DNA of 54,899 nucleotides, taken from the NCBI GenBank assembly GCA_018110985.1, contig JAGAWT010000017.1:1-54899 (forward strand), written 5' to 3'. Positions 32,460 to 41,550 of this stretch are shown here, one piece after another. Position 1 is the first letter of the stretch. The number at the start of each line of letters is the position of its first letter. A program made the position numbers and the translations under genes. Under the pieces are notes generated by a model. The model had not been told where the DNA came from. It saw nothing but the letters and a program-made list of their open reading frames with translations, and searched no databases. The DNA comes from Oscillospiraceae bacterium. Its GTDB lineage: Bacteria > Bacillota > Clostridia > Oscillospirales > Ruminococcaceae.

Positions 32460-34298
32460 ATGTGCGGAATAGTGGGATTTACATCCATACAGAAGCAGGC
32501 GGCTCCCATCCTTCTGGATGGGCTTTCAAAGCTTGAATACAGAGGCTACGACTCTGCGGGCATCGCCGTAAGGGACGGCGAAAAGGAAACGGAGATCGTC
32601 AAGGCAAAGGGAAAGCTGTCCGAGCTCTCCCAGAAGACCGATGAGGGCAGGGCTGTAAGGGGTACATGCGGCATAGGCCATACAAGGTGGGCTACCCACG
32701 GCGAACCCTCCGAAACCAATGCCCATCCCCATTCTTCGGATGACGGAGAGGTGGTAGGCGTTCACAACGGTATCATCGAGAATTACAAGGAGATAACCGA
32801 AAGACTCATCCGTCACGGCTATTCATTCAAGACCCAGACAGATACGGAAGTGGCGATAAAGCTGGTGGACTACTATCTGAAAAAGTACGGCAGCCCCGCA
32901 GAAGCCATTACAAGGGCAATGCTCAGGATAAGAGGCTCCTATGCTCTGGCTCTGATGTTCAAGTCCTGCCCCGGTGAGATCTGGGCAGCAAGAAAGGACA
33001 GCCCCCTTATCATAGGCGTTTCCGGTCAGGATTCCTTTATAGCCTCCGATGTTCCCGCTATACTGAAGTACACAAGAACGGTATATTATATAGACAATCT
33101 GGAATTTGCAAAGCTCACTCCCGGCAATGTGACCTTCTACAATATAGAAGGGGAGGAGATCGAGAAGGAGAGCGTCACCATCGAGTGGGACACCGAGGCG
33201 GCGGAAAAGGGCGGCTTTGAGCACTTTATGCTCAAGGAGATACATGAGCAGCCCACAGCCGTAAGGGATACACTTAATTCCGTTATCAAGGATAACAGGA
33301 TAGATCTTTCCGCTGCGGGGATAGATGATGAGCTGCTGAAAGAAATCTCACGGATAAGCATCGTTGCCTGCGGTTCTGCATGGCACGTGGGAGTGGCTGC
33401 GCAGTATGTCATAGAGGATCTGGCAAGAGTTCCGGTGCGTGTGGAGCTGGCGTCGGAATTTCGTTACAGAGACCCCATACTTGAAGAAAAGGAACTGGTG
33501 ATAATAATCTCCCAGTCCGGTGAGACCGCAGACAGCCTTGCGGCTCTGAGAGAAGCTAAGGGCAGGGGAATACGCACCCTCGGCATAGTAAATGTGGTGG
33601 GCTCCTCCATAGCGAGGGAGGCGGACAATGTCCTGTACACTCTGGCAGGTCCCGAGATAGCGGTCGCCACCACAAAGGCATATTCCGCACAGCTGGCTGC
33701 AAGCTATGCGCTGGCAGTGGCGCTTGGCCGCGCAAGGGGTCTTATAGACGACGAAAAGTACGCAGCGCTTATACAGGATATGCTCTCCATTCCCGAAAAG
33801 ATAGAGAAGATACTTTCCGACAAAGAGCGTATACAGTGGTTCGCAAGCAAGTTTGCCGGCGCCCGTGACGTGTTCTTCATAGGAAGAGGCATAGACTACG
33901 CCATCTGCCTTGAGGGCAGCCTGAAAATGAAGGAGATATCCTATATCCACTCCGAGGCATATGCGGCAGGTGAACTCAAGCACGGTACCATAAGCCTTAT
34001 AGAGGACGGTATACTGGTCATAGGCGTTCTCACGCAGCAGGGGCTGTACGAAAAGACTGTCAGCAACCTGGTGGAGGTAAAGTCGAGAGGTGCATACCTT
34101 ATGGGACTCACCACCTACGGGCATTATGCCATAGAGGACACTGTTGACTTTAATATCTACGTTCCGAAGATAGACGAGCATTTTGCGGCATCCCTGGCTG
34201 TGGTGCCTCTTCAGCTCATGGGCTATTATATCTCCATTGCCAGAGGTCTTGATGTGGATAAGCCCAGAAACCTTGCTAAGTCGGTGACAGTGGAATAA
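32460..34298 (+). CDS. glmS: Glutamine--fructose-6-phosphate aminotransferase (isomerising)
   Basis: A 612-residue cytoplasmic enzyme that makes glucosamine-6-phosphate, the entry to peptidoglycan amino sugars. The N-terminal nucleophile is Cys2 (MCGIVGF) of the glutaminase domain, with GHTRWATHG and the NGIIENY loop. The C-terminal half has two SIS domains (SGETADSLAALR; ECHS-like EAYAAGELKHG) and ends in AKSVTVE. ATG at 32460 follows GAAAAGGTGA. The upstream gap is only 30 bp, so the glmS ribozyme found before glmS in many Firmicutes is absent. The stop overlaps the next start (TAATG). Confidence 0.97.
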   Translation: MCGIVGFTSIQKQAAPILLDGLSKLEYRGYDSAGIAVRDGEKETEIVKAKGKLSELSQKTDEGRAVRGTCGIGHTRWATHGEPSETNAHPHSSDDGEVVGVHNGIIENYKEITERLIRHGYSFKTQTDTEVAIKLVDYYLKKYGSPAEAITRAMLRIRGSYALALMFKSCPGEIWAARKDSPLIIGVSGQDSFIASDVPAILKYTRTVYYIDNLEFAKLTPGNVTFYNIEGEEIEKESVTIEWDTEAAEKGGFEHFMLKEIHEQPTAVRDTLNSVIKDNRIDLSAAGIDDELLKEISRISIVACGSAWHVGVAAQYVIEDLARVPVRVELASEFRYRDPILEEKELVIIISQSGETADSLAALREAKGRGIRTLGIVNVVGSSIAREADNVLYTLAGPEIAVATTKAYSAQLAASYALAVALGRARGLIDDEKYAALIQDMLSIPEKIEKILSDKERIQWFASKFAGARDVFFIGRGIDYAICLEGSLKMKEISYIHSEAYAAGELKHGTISLIEDGILVIGVLTQQGLYEKTVSNLVEVKSRGAYLMGLTTYGHYAIEDTVDFNIYVPKIDEHFAASLAVVPLQLMGYYISIARGLDVDKPRNLAKSVTVE

Positions 34299-35260
34299 TG
34301 GAAAAAATATGTGTGGTAGTGCCCTGCTATAACGAGGAGGAATCCCTCCCCATGTTCTATGAGGAGATCAGCCGTATAGCAGAGGAGATGGGGAAGGAAC
34401 ACCCTCTGGAGTTTGAATTTCTCTTTGTGAACGACGGCTCCAAGGACAAGACCTTGGAACTGATAAAGGGATATTCCGCTAAGGATGAAAGGGTGCGTTA
34501 CATATCCTTTTCAAGGAATTTCGGCAAGGAGGCGGGCATACTTGCAGGGCTCAAAGGCTCCGACGGGGATTACTGCGTTGTGATAGATGCGGATCTCCAG
34601 CATCCCCCCGCTCTTATCCCGCAGATGTATTCCTATGTTCATGACGAGGGCTACGACTGCGCCGCCACAAGGAGGGTCAGCAGAAAGGGGGAGCCAAAGC
34701 TCCTGTCCTTCTTTTCCTCCATGTTCTACAAGGTCATAAACTCCATTTCCGACACTCACATCATAGACGGAGCGCAGGATTACCGCTTTATGACAAGGGC
34801 TATGGTGGATTCGATAGTAGCGCTGCCGGAATACAACCGCTTTTCAAAGGGCATATTCAGCTGGGTGGGCTTTGACACAAAGTTCATCCCCATAGAGAAT
34901 GTGGAGCGCAAGGCGGGGAAGAGCACCTGGAATTTCAGGTCCCTTTTCAGATACTCCATGGAGGGGATCTTCGCCTTTTCCACCGTTCCTCTCAGCTTCT
35001 GCACATGGCTGGGAGTGAGCTTCTGTCTTGTGGCGCTGGCTGTAATGACAGCCACACTGGTAAAGAAGATCTTTTTCGGAGAGAATGTTTCCGGATACCC
35101 TACAATAATAACCCTTGTGTCGGTGCTGAGCGGCGTCCAGCTTTTGTGTACCGGCATAATCGCCCAGTACATAGCCAAAATGTACATTGAAGTAAAACAC
35201 AGGCCTAAATTTATCCCAAAGGAAACGAACCTTGAAAGTGACAGGGTGAAAAAGCTATGA
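34298..35260 (+). CDS. Family 2 glycosyltransferase, membrane-anchored (GtrB/DPM-like)
   Basis: A 320-residue enzyme. Residues 1-220 are a GT-A fold glycosyltransferase with VVPCYNEEESLP, FVNDGSKDKT and the DxD site VIDADLQHPP. Two C-terminal hydrophobic helices (about 232-252 and 265-288) anchor it, as in bactoprenol glucosyl/mannosyl transferases. It probably moves a sugar from a nucleotide donor to undecaprenyl phosphate. It overlaps glmS by 1 bp and the following cellulase gene by 4 bp. Confidence 0.88.
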   Translation: MEKICVVVPCYNEEESLPMFYEEISRIAEEMGKEHPLEFEFLFVNDGSKDKTLELIKGYSAKDERVRYISFSRNFGKEAGILAGLKGSDGDYCVVIDADLQHPPALIPQMYSYVHDEGYDCAATRRVSRKGEPKLLSFFSSMFYKVINSISDTHIIDGAQDYRFMTRAMVDSIVALPEYNRFSKGIFSWVGFDTKFIPIENVERKAGKSTWNFRSLFRYSMEGIFAFSTVPLSFCTWLGVSFCLVALAVMTATLVKKIFFGENVSGYPTIITLVSVLSGVQLLCTGIIAQYIAKMYIEVKHRPKFIPKETNLESDRVKKL

Positions 35261-37104
35261 AACAGAGATTAAAGAGAACAGCGGCAGCTTTGCTTGCCTT
35301 AGGCTGTCTTTGTGCGGCATCTCCCGTAAAGGTGTATGCGGATTTCGATCACACGGAGTTTGAGGCTTCCTATACCTATCCTGCTCAGATGAGGGAGCTG
35401 TCTGCCATGCAGCTTGTGAACGATATGGGAGCAGGGTGGAACCTGGGTAATTCACTTGACTGCAACACTCCTTATGAAGAGACCGGGTGGGGTAATCCAA
35501 GGACTACCAAGGACATGATAGATGCTATTGCTGATGCGGGCATTAAAACCTTAAGGATACCGGTGTCATGGGATGGGCATTATTCCGATGCGGCAAGCCA
35601 CACTATAAACCCGGTTTTTATGGACAGGGTGGAGACTGTGGTGAACTATGCCCTTGCAAATGATATGTATGTTATCCTCAATACTCACCATATGCGCTAT
35701 CAGGAGACCGTGACCACAAGCAGGAATACGGCGGTGGAGCAGGAAATAGCCGATGTCTGGACGCAGATCGCAGAGAATTTCAAGGGCTATGGGGACAAGC
35801 TCATATTTGAGATCACCAATGAACCGAGAAACGGAGACAGCTTCTGGCTGCCTGACAGTTCGTCAAGCAGCGGTTATTACAATACCGTCTACTACATGAA
35901 TGAGGCGGGCAGACAAGCTGTAAGGGCAACGGGCGGCAATAACTCCAAGCGGTTGATAATGCTTTCAAACTATGCCGCCACAGGTACGCCCCATATGATG
36001 GCACAGTGGAGAAAACCTGCGGATGATATGGTGGCAGTTTCGGTTCATGCCTATCTGCCGTATGACTTTGCTCTGAATGCAGGGGGTACGACTGTTTTCG
36101 GTGCGGCCGAAAAGTCTGCGCTCGATTCCTTCTTCTCGTCTCTTGACAGCTTGTATATCTCAAAGGGGATACCCGTTGTTATAGGCGAATTCGGCGCCAC
36201 CAACAAAGGCAACGATGCCCAAAGGCTAAGCTGGTTCAAATACTATATGGAAAAGGCAAATTCAAACCCGGCTGTTTCCGTTCCCTGTGTGCTGTGGGAT
36301 AATAATTCGTTTGAGGTCGGCGGAGAGCAGTTCGGTTATTTCAACCGTTCCGCAAAGAGCTTTACCTCTGCGGGCGCTTCCTTTGTAGATGTTATGGCAG
36401 GTTCATATAACAGTGTGCCCGAGCCCGAGGCAGAAGCTGCGGGCGGGAATGTGGAACTGGTGTCCTCGCCGGTGAGCAGCGGCGGCGAATGGAGTCTTAT
36501 CTGCAAGCTGAGCAAGGCGGATGTTATTTCCAATATGGAAAAGTACGGCACCATGTATGTGGAATTCAGCGGCTGCAGCAAACAGCCCCGTCTCAATGCT
36601 GATATCGAAGGGTGGCCTCATGTAAGAGAAGGTGTTGCCAACAGCACAGGCACAGCTACATATACCCTTTCGGATGTGACGGGTATCTCCGGTATCGACA
36701 GCGCACAGGAGCTGGTGCTCATGTCGGAGGATTCCGCCACGACTGTTGCAAAGGTATATTTCAAGTCAGATGCTCCCGGTCATGTCCATTCTTACACGGG
36801 CACATCTGAGATACTTCTGGAGCCCACTGCAACAACATCGGGCAGAAAGATCACCTGCTGCTCGGAGCCGGGGTGCAATGAGTACAAAATAGAGCTGATC
36901 CCTGCAACAGGGGGGAATGAGCTGCCTGTTCTGGTCTTTTGTGATGTGAACGGTGACGGCAATGTGGACATCCTCGATCTGAATGAGCTTTCACGGGTCA
37001 TCATGAAGGTCAAGTCAAAGGTGAGCGGATATAACTACGATGTAAACGACGACGGTCAGATAGATATCAAGGATGTTCTGGCAGTCAGAAAAAAGATAAG
37101 ATAG
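35257..37104 (+). CDS. Cellulosomal GH5 endoglucanase with C-terminal dockerin
   Basis: A 615-residue secreted enzyme. Signal peptide at about 1-28. GH5 catalytic domain at about 45-385, with GAGWNLGNSLDCN, acid/base E189 (EITNEP), nucleophile E311 (VIGEFG) and LNTHH. About residues 397-510 form a beta-rich module resembling a carbohydrate-binding module. A Cys-containing linker (ITCCSEPGCNEYK) follows. The last 57 residues are a type I dockerin with two Ca-binding segments, DVNGDGNVDILDLNELSRV and DVNDDGQIDIKDVLAVRK. The ATG lies inside the stop of the GT2 gene (ATGA overlap), an unusual place for an exoenzyme gene. Confidence 0.94.
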   Translation: MKQRLKRTAAALLALGCLCAASPVKVYADFDHTEFEASYTYPAQMRELSAMQLVNDMGAGWNLGNSLDCNTPYEETGWGNPRTTKDMIDAIADAGIKTLRIPVSWDGHYSDAASHTINPVFMDRVETVVNYALANDMYVILNTHHMRYQETVTTSRNTAVEQEIADVWTQIAENFKGYGDKLIFEITNEPRNGDSFWLPDSSSSSGYYNTVYYMNEAGRQAVRATGGNNSKRLIMLSNYAATGTPHMMAQWRKPADDMVAVSVHAYLPYDFALNAGGTTVFGAAEKSALDSFFSSLDSLYISKGIPVVIGEFGATNKGNDAQRLSWFKYYMEKANSNPAVSVPCVLWDNNSFEVGGEQFGYFNRSAKSFTSAGASFVDVMAGSYNSVPEPEAEAAGGNVELVSSPVSSGGEWSLICKLSKADVISNMEKYGTMYVEFSGCSKQPRLNADIEGWPHVREGVANSTGTATYTLSDVTGISGIDSAQELVLMSEDSATTVAKVYFKSDAPGHVHSYTGTSEILLEPTATTSGRKITCCSEPGCNEYKIELIPATGGNELPVLVFCDVNGDGNVDILDLNELSRVIMKVKSKVSGYNYDVNDDGQIDIKDVLAVRKKIR

Positions 37105-37110
37105 TGTAAA

Positions 37111-38007
37111 ATGGAAGATATAACTATACAGTGGTTCCCGGGACATATGACAAAGACCCGCCGCATGATGGAGAAATATCTCCCTATGGTGGACGGCGTC
37201 ATCGAGCTGCTGGATGCGAGAGTCCCTCAGTCCAGCAGGAACCCGGTAATAAAGGAACTGATAGGGAATAAGCCCCACATTGTGCTTTTGAATAAGGCAT
37301 CTTTGGCAGATCCTGCCATGACGGACAGGTGGATGTCCATTCTGAAAAAGGACTGCAGCATGACCCTTGCGGCAGACTGCCGCAGCGGAAAGGGACTTGA
37401 AAAAATAGAACCTGCCATACGCACGGTGCTGGCAGATCTGCTTGAAAAGTACAGGGCAAAGGGCATGAGCGGGCGTACTCTCCATATGATGATAGTGGGT
37501 ATACCCAATGTGGGGAAATCCTCCTTCATAAACAAAATGGCAGGAAGAAACAAAGCCAAGGTGGAGGACAGACCCGGTGTCACCCGTGACAAGCAGTGGG
37601 TGCAGATATCGGAGAATATCGAGTTCCTTGACACTCCCGGTGTGCTTTGGCCGAAATTTGAGGATATGACCGTAGGAGAACGGCTTGCATTCACAGGCGC
37701 TGTGAGAGATGAGGTGGTAGACACCGAGCTTCTGGCGTGCAGGCTCCTTCTGAGGCTGAGAGAGATAGCCCCCGAGGGGATAAGGGATGCCTACGGCATC
37801 TCCCTTGAGACCCCCGAACAGGATGAAGAAATGGCTATGGGCATGACCATGGGCTGTTCATCGGGCTATGAGCTCCTATGCCGTATAGGGAAAAGGCGGG
37901 GGATGCTTTTAAAGGGAGCGGATATAGATACAGAGCGTGCCGCTGTCTGTGTGCTGGATGATTTCCGTGGCGGCAGGCTGGGGCGTATCACTCTTGACAG
38001 AGTGTGA
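37111..38007 (+). CDS. rbgA: Ribosome biogenesis GTPase RbgA (YlqF)
   Basis: A 298-residue circularly permuted GTPase needed for a late step of 50S subunit assembly. The motifs come in permuted order: G4 LLNKASLAD (about 53-61), G1 GIPNVGKSSFINK (about 130-142), G2 PGVTRDKQW, G3 DTPGVLWP. The N-terminal QWFPGHMTKTRR is typical of the family. It starts 7 bp after the cellulase stop with only a weak SD, so it is probably coupled. In many Firmicutes rbgA sits between rplS and rnhB; here rplS is at 13.7 kb and rnhB is two genes downstream. Confidence 0.96.
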   Translation: MEDITIQWFPGHMTKTRRMMEKYLPMVDGVIELLDARVPQSSRNPVIKELIGNKPHIVLLNKASLADPAMTDRWMSILKKDCSMTLAADCRSGKGLEKIEPAIRTVLADLLEKYRAKGMSGRTLHMMIVGIPNVGKSSFINKMAGRNKAKVEDRPGVTRDKQWVQISENIEFLDTPGVLWPKFEDMTVGERLAFTGAVRDEVVDTELLACRLLLRLREIAPEGIRDAYGISLETPEQDEEMAMGMTMGCSSGYELLCRIGKRRGMLLKGADIDTERAAVCVLDDFRGGRLGRITLDRV

Positions 38008-38048
38008 TCCTGCGTGACAGACTGCATCATATTCGGAAAGGACAAGAA

Positions 38049-38528
38049 ATGATAGTTATAGAGGCAATGGCTTGCTGCCTTATAGTGGTGGCTGCATTGA
38101 TAATAGGCATATCAAAGGGTGCGCAGGGAATGGCTTTCTTTTATGAAAAGGAAGTACAGGACAGGTGCATAGAAAAGGGGCTTATCACAAAAGAAAAACT
38201 GGAGCGAAACAAAAAACTGTTCTATTTGTCTGTGCTGATATTCTTTGGTATGGTGCTGTTCTGTGTATATGTTATCAACGGAGCAAGAGGATTTGCTGAG
38301 GGCTTTCGCCAGCTTTGCTTTATCCTTGTTTTCTATGGGCTGTTTGACAGGCTTTTTATAGATAATTACTGGGTGGGTCACACTGTAATGTGGGAGATAC
38401 CCGGAACGGAAGATCTGAAGCCCTATATTCCCAAGAAGCAGTGGATCAGAAAGTGGATCGGCGTAATTGTGGTTTTCCCTCTTACAGCAGCGCTGCTCTC
38501 ACTGATAATGAGCCTGATATTGAAATAA
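38049..38528 (+). CDS. Small integral membrane protein, unknown function
   Basis: A 159-residue protein with about four hydrophobic segments (about 4-24, 55-76, 84-100, 138-158) and a charged loop EKEVQDRCIEKGLITKEKLERNKK between the first two. No family was recognised. ATG at 38049 is chosen for its GGAAAGGA SD; an in-frame GTG at 38004 that overlaps the rbgA stop has no SD. The first parS site begins at the base after its stop codon. Confidence 0.65.
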   Translation: MIVIEAMACCLIVVAALIIGISKGAQGMAFFYEKEVQDRCIEKGLITKEKLERNKKLFYLSVLIFFGMVLFCVYVINGARGFAEGFRQLCFILVFYGLFDRLFIDNYWVGHTVMWEIPGTEDLKPYIPKKQWIRKWIGVIVVFPLTAALLSLIMSLILK

Positions 38529-38544
38529 TGTTTCACGTGGAACA
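38529..38544 (+). promoter_or_regulatory. parS site 1 (ParB/Spo0J binding site)
   Basis: TGTTTCACGTGGAACA. Its reverse complement, TGTTCCACGTGAAACA, fits the parS consensus TGTTNCACGTGAAACA at 16 of 16 positions. It lies between the membrane protein and nitroreductase genes. Identical in sequence to site 4 at 45948. Confidence 0.92.
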
Positions 38545-38564
38545 TCGACAGAAAGGAACTTTCT

Positions 38565-39089
38565 ATGAATGACATCATCAAGGCAATGGAAGAGAGAAGA
38601 AGTATCCGCAAATTCAAGGCTGAAATGCCTTCCAGAGAGGATATCGCTCAGATACTGGTTGCAGGTACTTTTGCTGCCAGCGGCATGGGCAGGCAGGCGG
38701 TAAAAATGATCGCTGTAACGAACAAGAAATGGAGGGATGCCCTTTCTGAAGCCAACAGAAAGATAGGCGGCTGGCAGGAGGGATTTGATCCTTTCTACGG
38801 CGCACCTGTCGTGGTGCTGGTGCTGGGAGACAAGTCTGTGGGAACAAGCATTTATGACGGCTCCCTTGTAATGGGAAATCTTATGCTTGCAGCCCATTCT
38901 CTGGGGCTTGGCAGTATATGGATACACCGTGCAAAGGAAGAGCTTGAGCAGGATGAGTGGAAGAAAATGCTTTCCGACCTTGGCATAGAAGGAGAATGGG
39001 AAGGTATCGGTCACTGCGCCATAGGTTATGCGGATCAGGAACCCGAGGCCGCTCCGAGAAAGCCCGACCGGGTATATTGGGTGGAATGA
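38565..39089 (+). CDS. Nitroreductase-family protein
   Basis: A 174-residue FMN-dependent oxidoreductase-like protein. It has the N-terminal RRSIRKF (about 12-18), AASGMGRQAVKMI, and the C-terminal AHSLGLGSIWIHRA segment of the family. The physiological substrate is unknown. ATG at 38565 follows AAAGGAA, just after parS site 1. The stop overlaps the start of rnhB (ATGATGA). Confidence 0.87.
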   Translation: MNDIIKAMEERRSIRKFKAEMPSREDIAQILVAGTFAASGMGRQAVKMIAVTNKKWRDALSEANRKIGGWQEGFDPFYGAPVVVLVLGDKSVGTSIYDGSLVMGNLMLAAHSLGLGSIWIHRAKEELEQDEWKKMLSDLGIEGEWEGIGHCAIGYADQEPEAAPRKPDRVYWVE

Positions 39090-39712
39090 TGACTGAGCTT
39101 GATTCCTTTGACAGCTTTTATATATCGACCTACGGTGTTATCTGCGGTCTTGATGAGGCAGGCAGGGGGCCTCTTGCGGGGGATGTATATGCAGGTGCTG
39201 TCATCATCCCGGAGGGGATCTCCTTTGAGGCGCTGAACGACAGCAAGAAGCTGTCGGAGAAAAAGCGAGAACTGCTGTATGCGGAGATCACCGAAAAGTG
39301 TATATGGGGGCTCGGCACGGCAACAGTCAGGGAGATAGAGGAGATAAACATCCTCAACGCTGCCATGCTTGCAATGAAAAGAGCCTACGAGGATATGGTG
39401 AAAAAGGGCGGCAGCCCCGTTCATGCTCTTGTAGACGGGAACAGGCTCCCGTTGCTTCCCATAACTGCCGAGACAATAGTAAAGGGCGACGGGAAAAGTG
39501 CCTGTGTCGCTGCGGCATCTATAATCGCAAAGGTGAGCAGGGACCGCTACATGGCAGAGCTTGCGGAAAAATATCCTGAGTGGCAGTTTGAAAAGCACAA
39601 GGGATACGGAACGAAGCTCCATTATGAAATGATAGATAAGTACGGCGAGAGCCCTGTGCACAGACATTCATTCCTAAAAAAATATTATGAGAAAATTGCT
39701 CACGGGCAGTGA
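39086..39712 (+). CDS. rnhB: Ribonuclease HII
   Basis: A 208-residue cytoplasmic nuclease that cuts the RNA strand of RNA-DNA hybrids and removes misincorporated ribonucleotides. GLDEAGRGPLAG gives the first catalytic Asp-Glu pair; ALVDGN and the KHKGYGT segment supply the rest. Two adjacent ATGs (39086, 39089) overlap the nitroreductase stop, and the first is used here. The 3' end overlaps the next gene by 26 bp. Confidence 0.95.
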   Translation: MMTELDSFDSFYISTYGVICGLDEAGRGPLAGDVYAGAVIIPEGISFEALNDSKKLSEKKRELLYAEITEKCIWGLGTATVREIEEINILNAAMLAMKRAYEDMVKKGGSPVHALVDGNRLPLLPITAETIVKGDGKSACVAAASIIAKVSRDRYMAELAEKYPEWQFEKHKGYGTKLHYEMIDKYGESPVHRHSFLKKYYEKIAHGQ

Positions 39713-40523
39713 ACTGCCGGAAAGGCCCCCCGAACCCCGTGTATACGGCAAGGGGACAAGCTTCAAGGATGGAGAGGACCTTTACGAAAGGTTTGAAGAA
39801 AAAGAGGACATCCCCGAGGTGATAGTTCTTGACGAGGACGATGTGACGACGGATGATGAGGCTGCTGACATAGACACTGACACACGAAAGTTCATAAGTA
39901 TACCGAAGGCGGCCGCCGTTTTTCTGGCACTTATACTTGGGGTATATCTCAGCTTTTTTGCGGAGTTTGCCACAAAGACCGTAACATCAGATGTGAGCAA
40001 AGAAAAGGTGATCTCCGAATATGCGGAAAGCATGGAGATCTCGGAGGCGGCTTCCGTAAAGAGACCGGAGCTTGTACACTGTCTGGAGACCGAGGAGGAG
40101 CTTATCTGGCTGAAAAGCCTTGCGGAGCTTCCCGAAATGCAGAGCGATCCGATAAAAGGGACGAGGTTTTTCGATGAGCTTCCGGAAGCAGATTACAAAA
40201 ACGGATATTTCCCTGAAATGGGGAAATATGCAGCAGTGCAGGGCGTTTACTATGAGGTGGACGACGGCAGGATACACATCACCTGTCATATGCTTTATAA
40301 CTCATCCGAGGGTATATACAAAACTACTCTTGAATGGGATTCCTTTTATCCCGACTGGAAAATAAAGAATTCTGTTCTTTACGGAGGAGAGAGGCTGTTT
40401 GCAAGAAGGCATTATTATTATGAGGGCGATGTTTTCAAGGTAAGCGATTACCGCTATTGCCATAACGGGATAGTAGGTCTTGTCAAAGATACTCTGGAGT
40501 ATTTATTTGAATGGCTAAAATAG
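39687..40523 (+). CDS. Membrane-anchored protein of unknown function (first of a pair)
   Basis: A 278-residue protein. Residues 1-68 are cytoplasmic and very acidic (EDIPEVIVLDEDDVTTDDEAAD). One membrane helix lies at about 74-92. The remainder is exterior and strand-rich with many Tyr. The next gene has the same design, and the two share a pattern of Tyr-rich strands and a short amphipathic C-terminal helix ending in F-E. The gene overlaps rnhB by 26 bp and its partner by 13 bp, so it belongs to the rnhB-yraN unit. No homologous family recognised. Confidence 0.65.
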   Translation: MRKLLTGSELPERPPEPRVYGKGTSFKDGEDLYERFEEKEDIPEVIVLDEDDVTTDDEAADIDTDTRKFISIPKAAAVFLALILGVYLSFFAEFATKTVTSDVSKEKVISEYAESMEISEAASVKRPELVHCLETEEELIWLKSLAELPEMQSDPIKGTRFFDELPEADYKNGYFPEMGKYAAVQGVYYEVDDGRIHITCHMLYNSSEGIYKTTLEWDSFYPDWKIKNSVLYGGERLFARRHYYYEGDVFKVSDYRYCHNGIVGLVKDTLEYLFEWLK

Positions 40524-41191
40524 GCTTTTTTGACGAAAAGGATATGCTGACCGCTCCTCCAAAGGTGGAGACGGCAAAGGAGGAGGAGCCTGTAAAGGAT
40601 GTTTCTCCCAAGGTAAAAAAGAAGAACAGGAAAAGGCTTGCATTTGCTGTTTTCTGTGCAGCTCTTGTGTGGGCATATATCTTCTTCTTTGCTGATCTCG
40701 GTCTTGAATGGCGGTCAAACGACTATGTGAATATTGGCAGTGCAGCCGTCCTCAGCGAATGTCCGGATATAGATATGTCCTATGAGGAAAAGGCATGGCT
40801 CTACGACGTTTCACAGCTTGAAATAGTACAGAGCGAAAAGGAAAGCGTTGCCGAAGAGGATTTCGCTCATGGGCTCATAAGGGAAAGCGAGCTCCCACAA
40901 TTCAATATGCCTGTCCATGATGATATGGTGGTGTCCTATTATGTGAGCGGACATCGTGACTCAGCTCCTTCCGTGTCTGTAATGGCTTCATGGAAGGATG
41001 AGAAGGGGAACGACTTTTATATGTCACAATACGAAAGCTATTTCAGCTCCGGCTATGTGAAGTCCTTTACAAAATACGACATTTTCGGAAAGCCTCGTTA
41101 TGTCTATGAGAACCGAGATGGTGAAATAAAGAAAATGGCAGTACACTACGGACTTATCAGCCGGCTGAAAAACTATTTTGAGGGGTTCTGA
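40511..41191 (+). CDS. Membrane-anchored protein of unknown function (second of a pair)
   Basis: A 226-residue protein: cytoplasmic head 1-42 ending in a basic KVKKKNRKR stretch, one membrane helix (about 43-61), and an exterior domain (62-226) with strands such as DMVVSYYVSGHRD and SGYVKSFTKYD. It has the same organisation as its upstream neighbour and is likely a distant paralogue or partner. It overlaps the upstream gene by 13 bp and ends 4 bp before yraN. Function unknown. Confidence 0.65.
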   Translation: MAKIGFFDEKDMLTAPPKVETAKEEEPVKDVSPKVKKKNRKRLAFAVFCAALVWAYIFFFADLGLEWRSNDYVNIGSAAVLSECPDIDMSYEEKAWLYDVSQLEIVQSEKESVAEEDFAHGLIRESELPQFNMPVHDDMVVSYYVSGHRDSAPSVSVMASWKDEKGNDFYMSQYESYFSSGYVKSFTKYDIFGKPRYVYENRDGEIKKMAVHYGLISRLKNYFEGF

Positions 41192-41195
41192 TCCT

Positions 41196-41549
41196 ATGAA
41201 CAAAAAGAGCCTCCACGGAAAGGCGGGAGAGGAGCTTACAGCTTACTATCTCCAAAAGAGCGGCTATTCCGTCATCCGCAGAAACTGCCATATAGGTCAT
41301 GCGGAAATAGATATTATAGCAGTAAAAGATGACATTATCGCCTTTGTGGAGGTCAAGACAAGAATGACCTCATCCTACGAAGAAGCGCCTTATGCGCTGG
41401 GGAAAGCCCAGAAGGAGAGGATCCGTGCGGCAGCCGAAAGGTTCATGCTTGAAAATGAGATAGATCTGCAGCCCCGGTTTGATACAGCGCTTGTAACTTT
41501 AAGAGGGGACAGACCCATTCATTTTGACTATTACGACAACGATTTTTGA
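41196..41549 (+). CDS. yraN: UPF0102 (YraN-type) nuclease-like protein
   Basis: A 117-residue protein with the YraN pattern: HGKAGEELTAYYLQKSGY near the start, then HAEIDIIAVKDDIIAFVEVKTR, the restriction-endonuclease-like D-x(n)-EVK core. Its biochemical role is not established, but it often neighbours rnhB, as here. ATG at 41196 follows GAGGGG. The first of the two parS-like sites starts 1 bp after its stop. Confidence 0.93.
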   Translation: MNKKSLHGKAGEELTAYYLQKSGYSVIRRNCHIGHAEIDIIAVKDDIIAFVEVKTRMTSSYEEAPYALGKAQKERIRAAAERFMLENEIDLQPRFDTALVTLRGDRPIHFDYYDNDF

Positions 41550-41550
41550 A

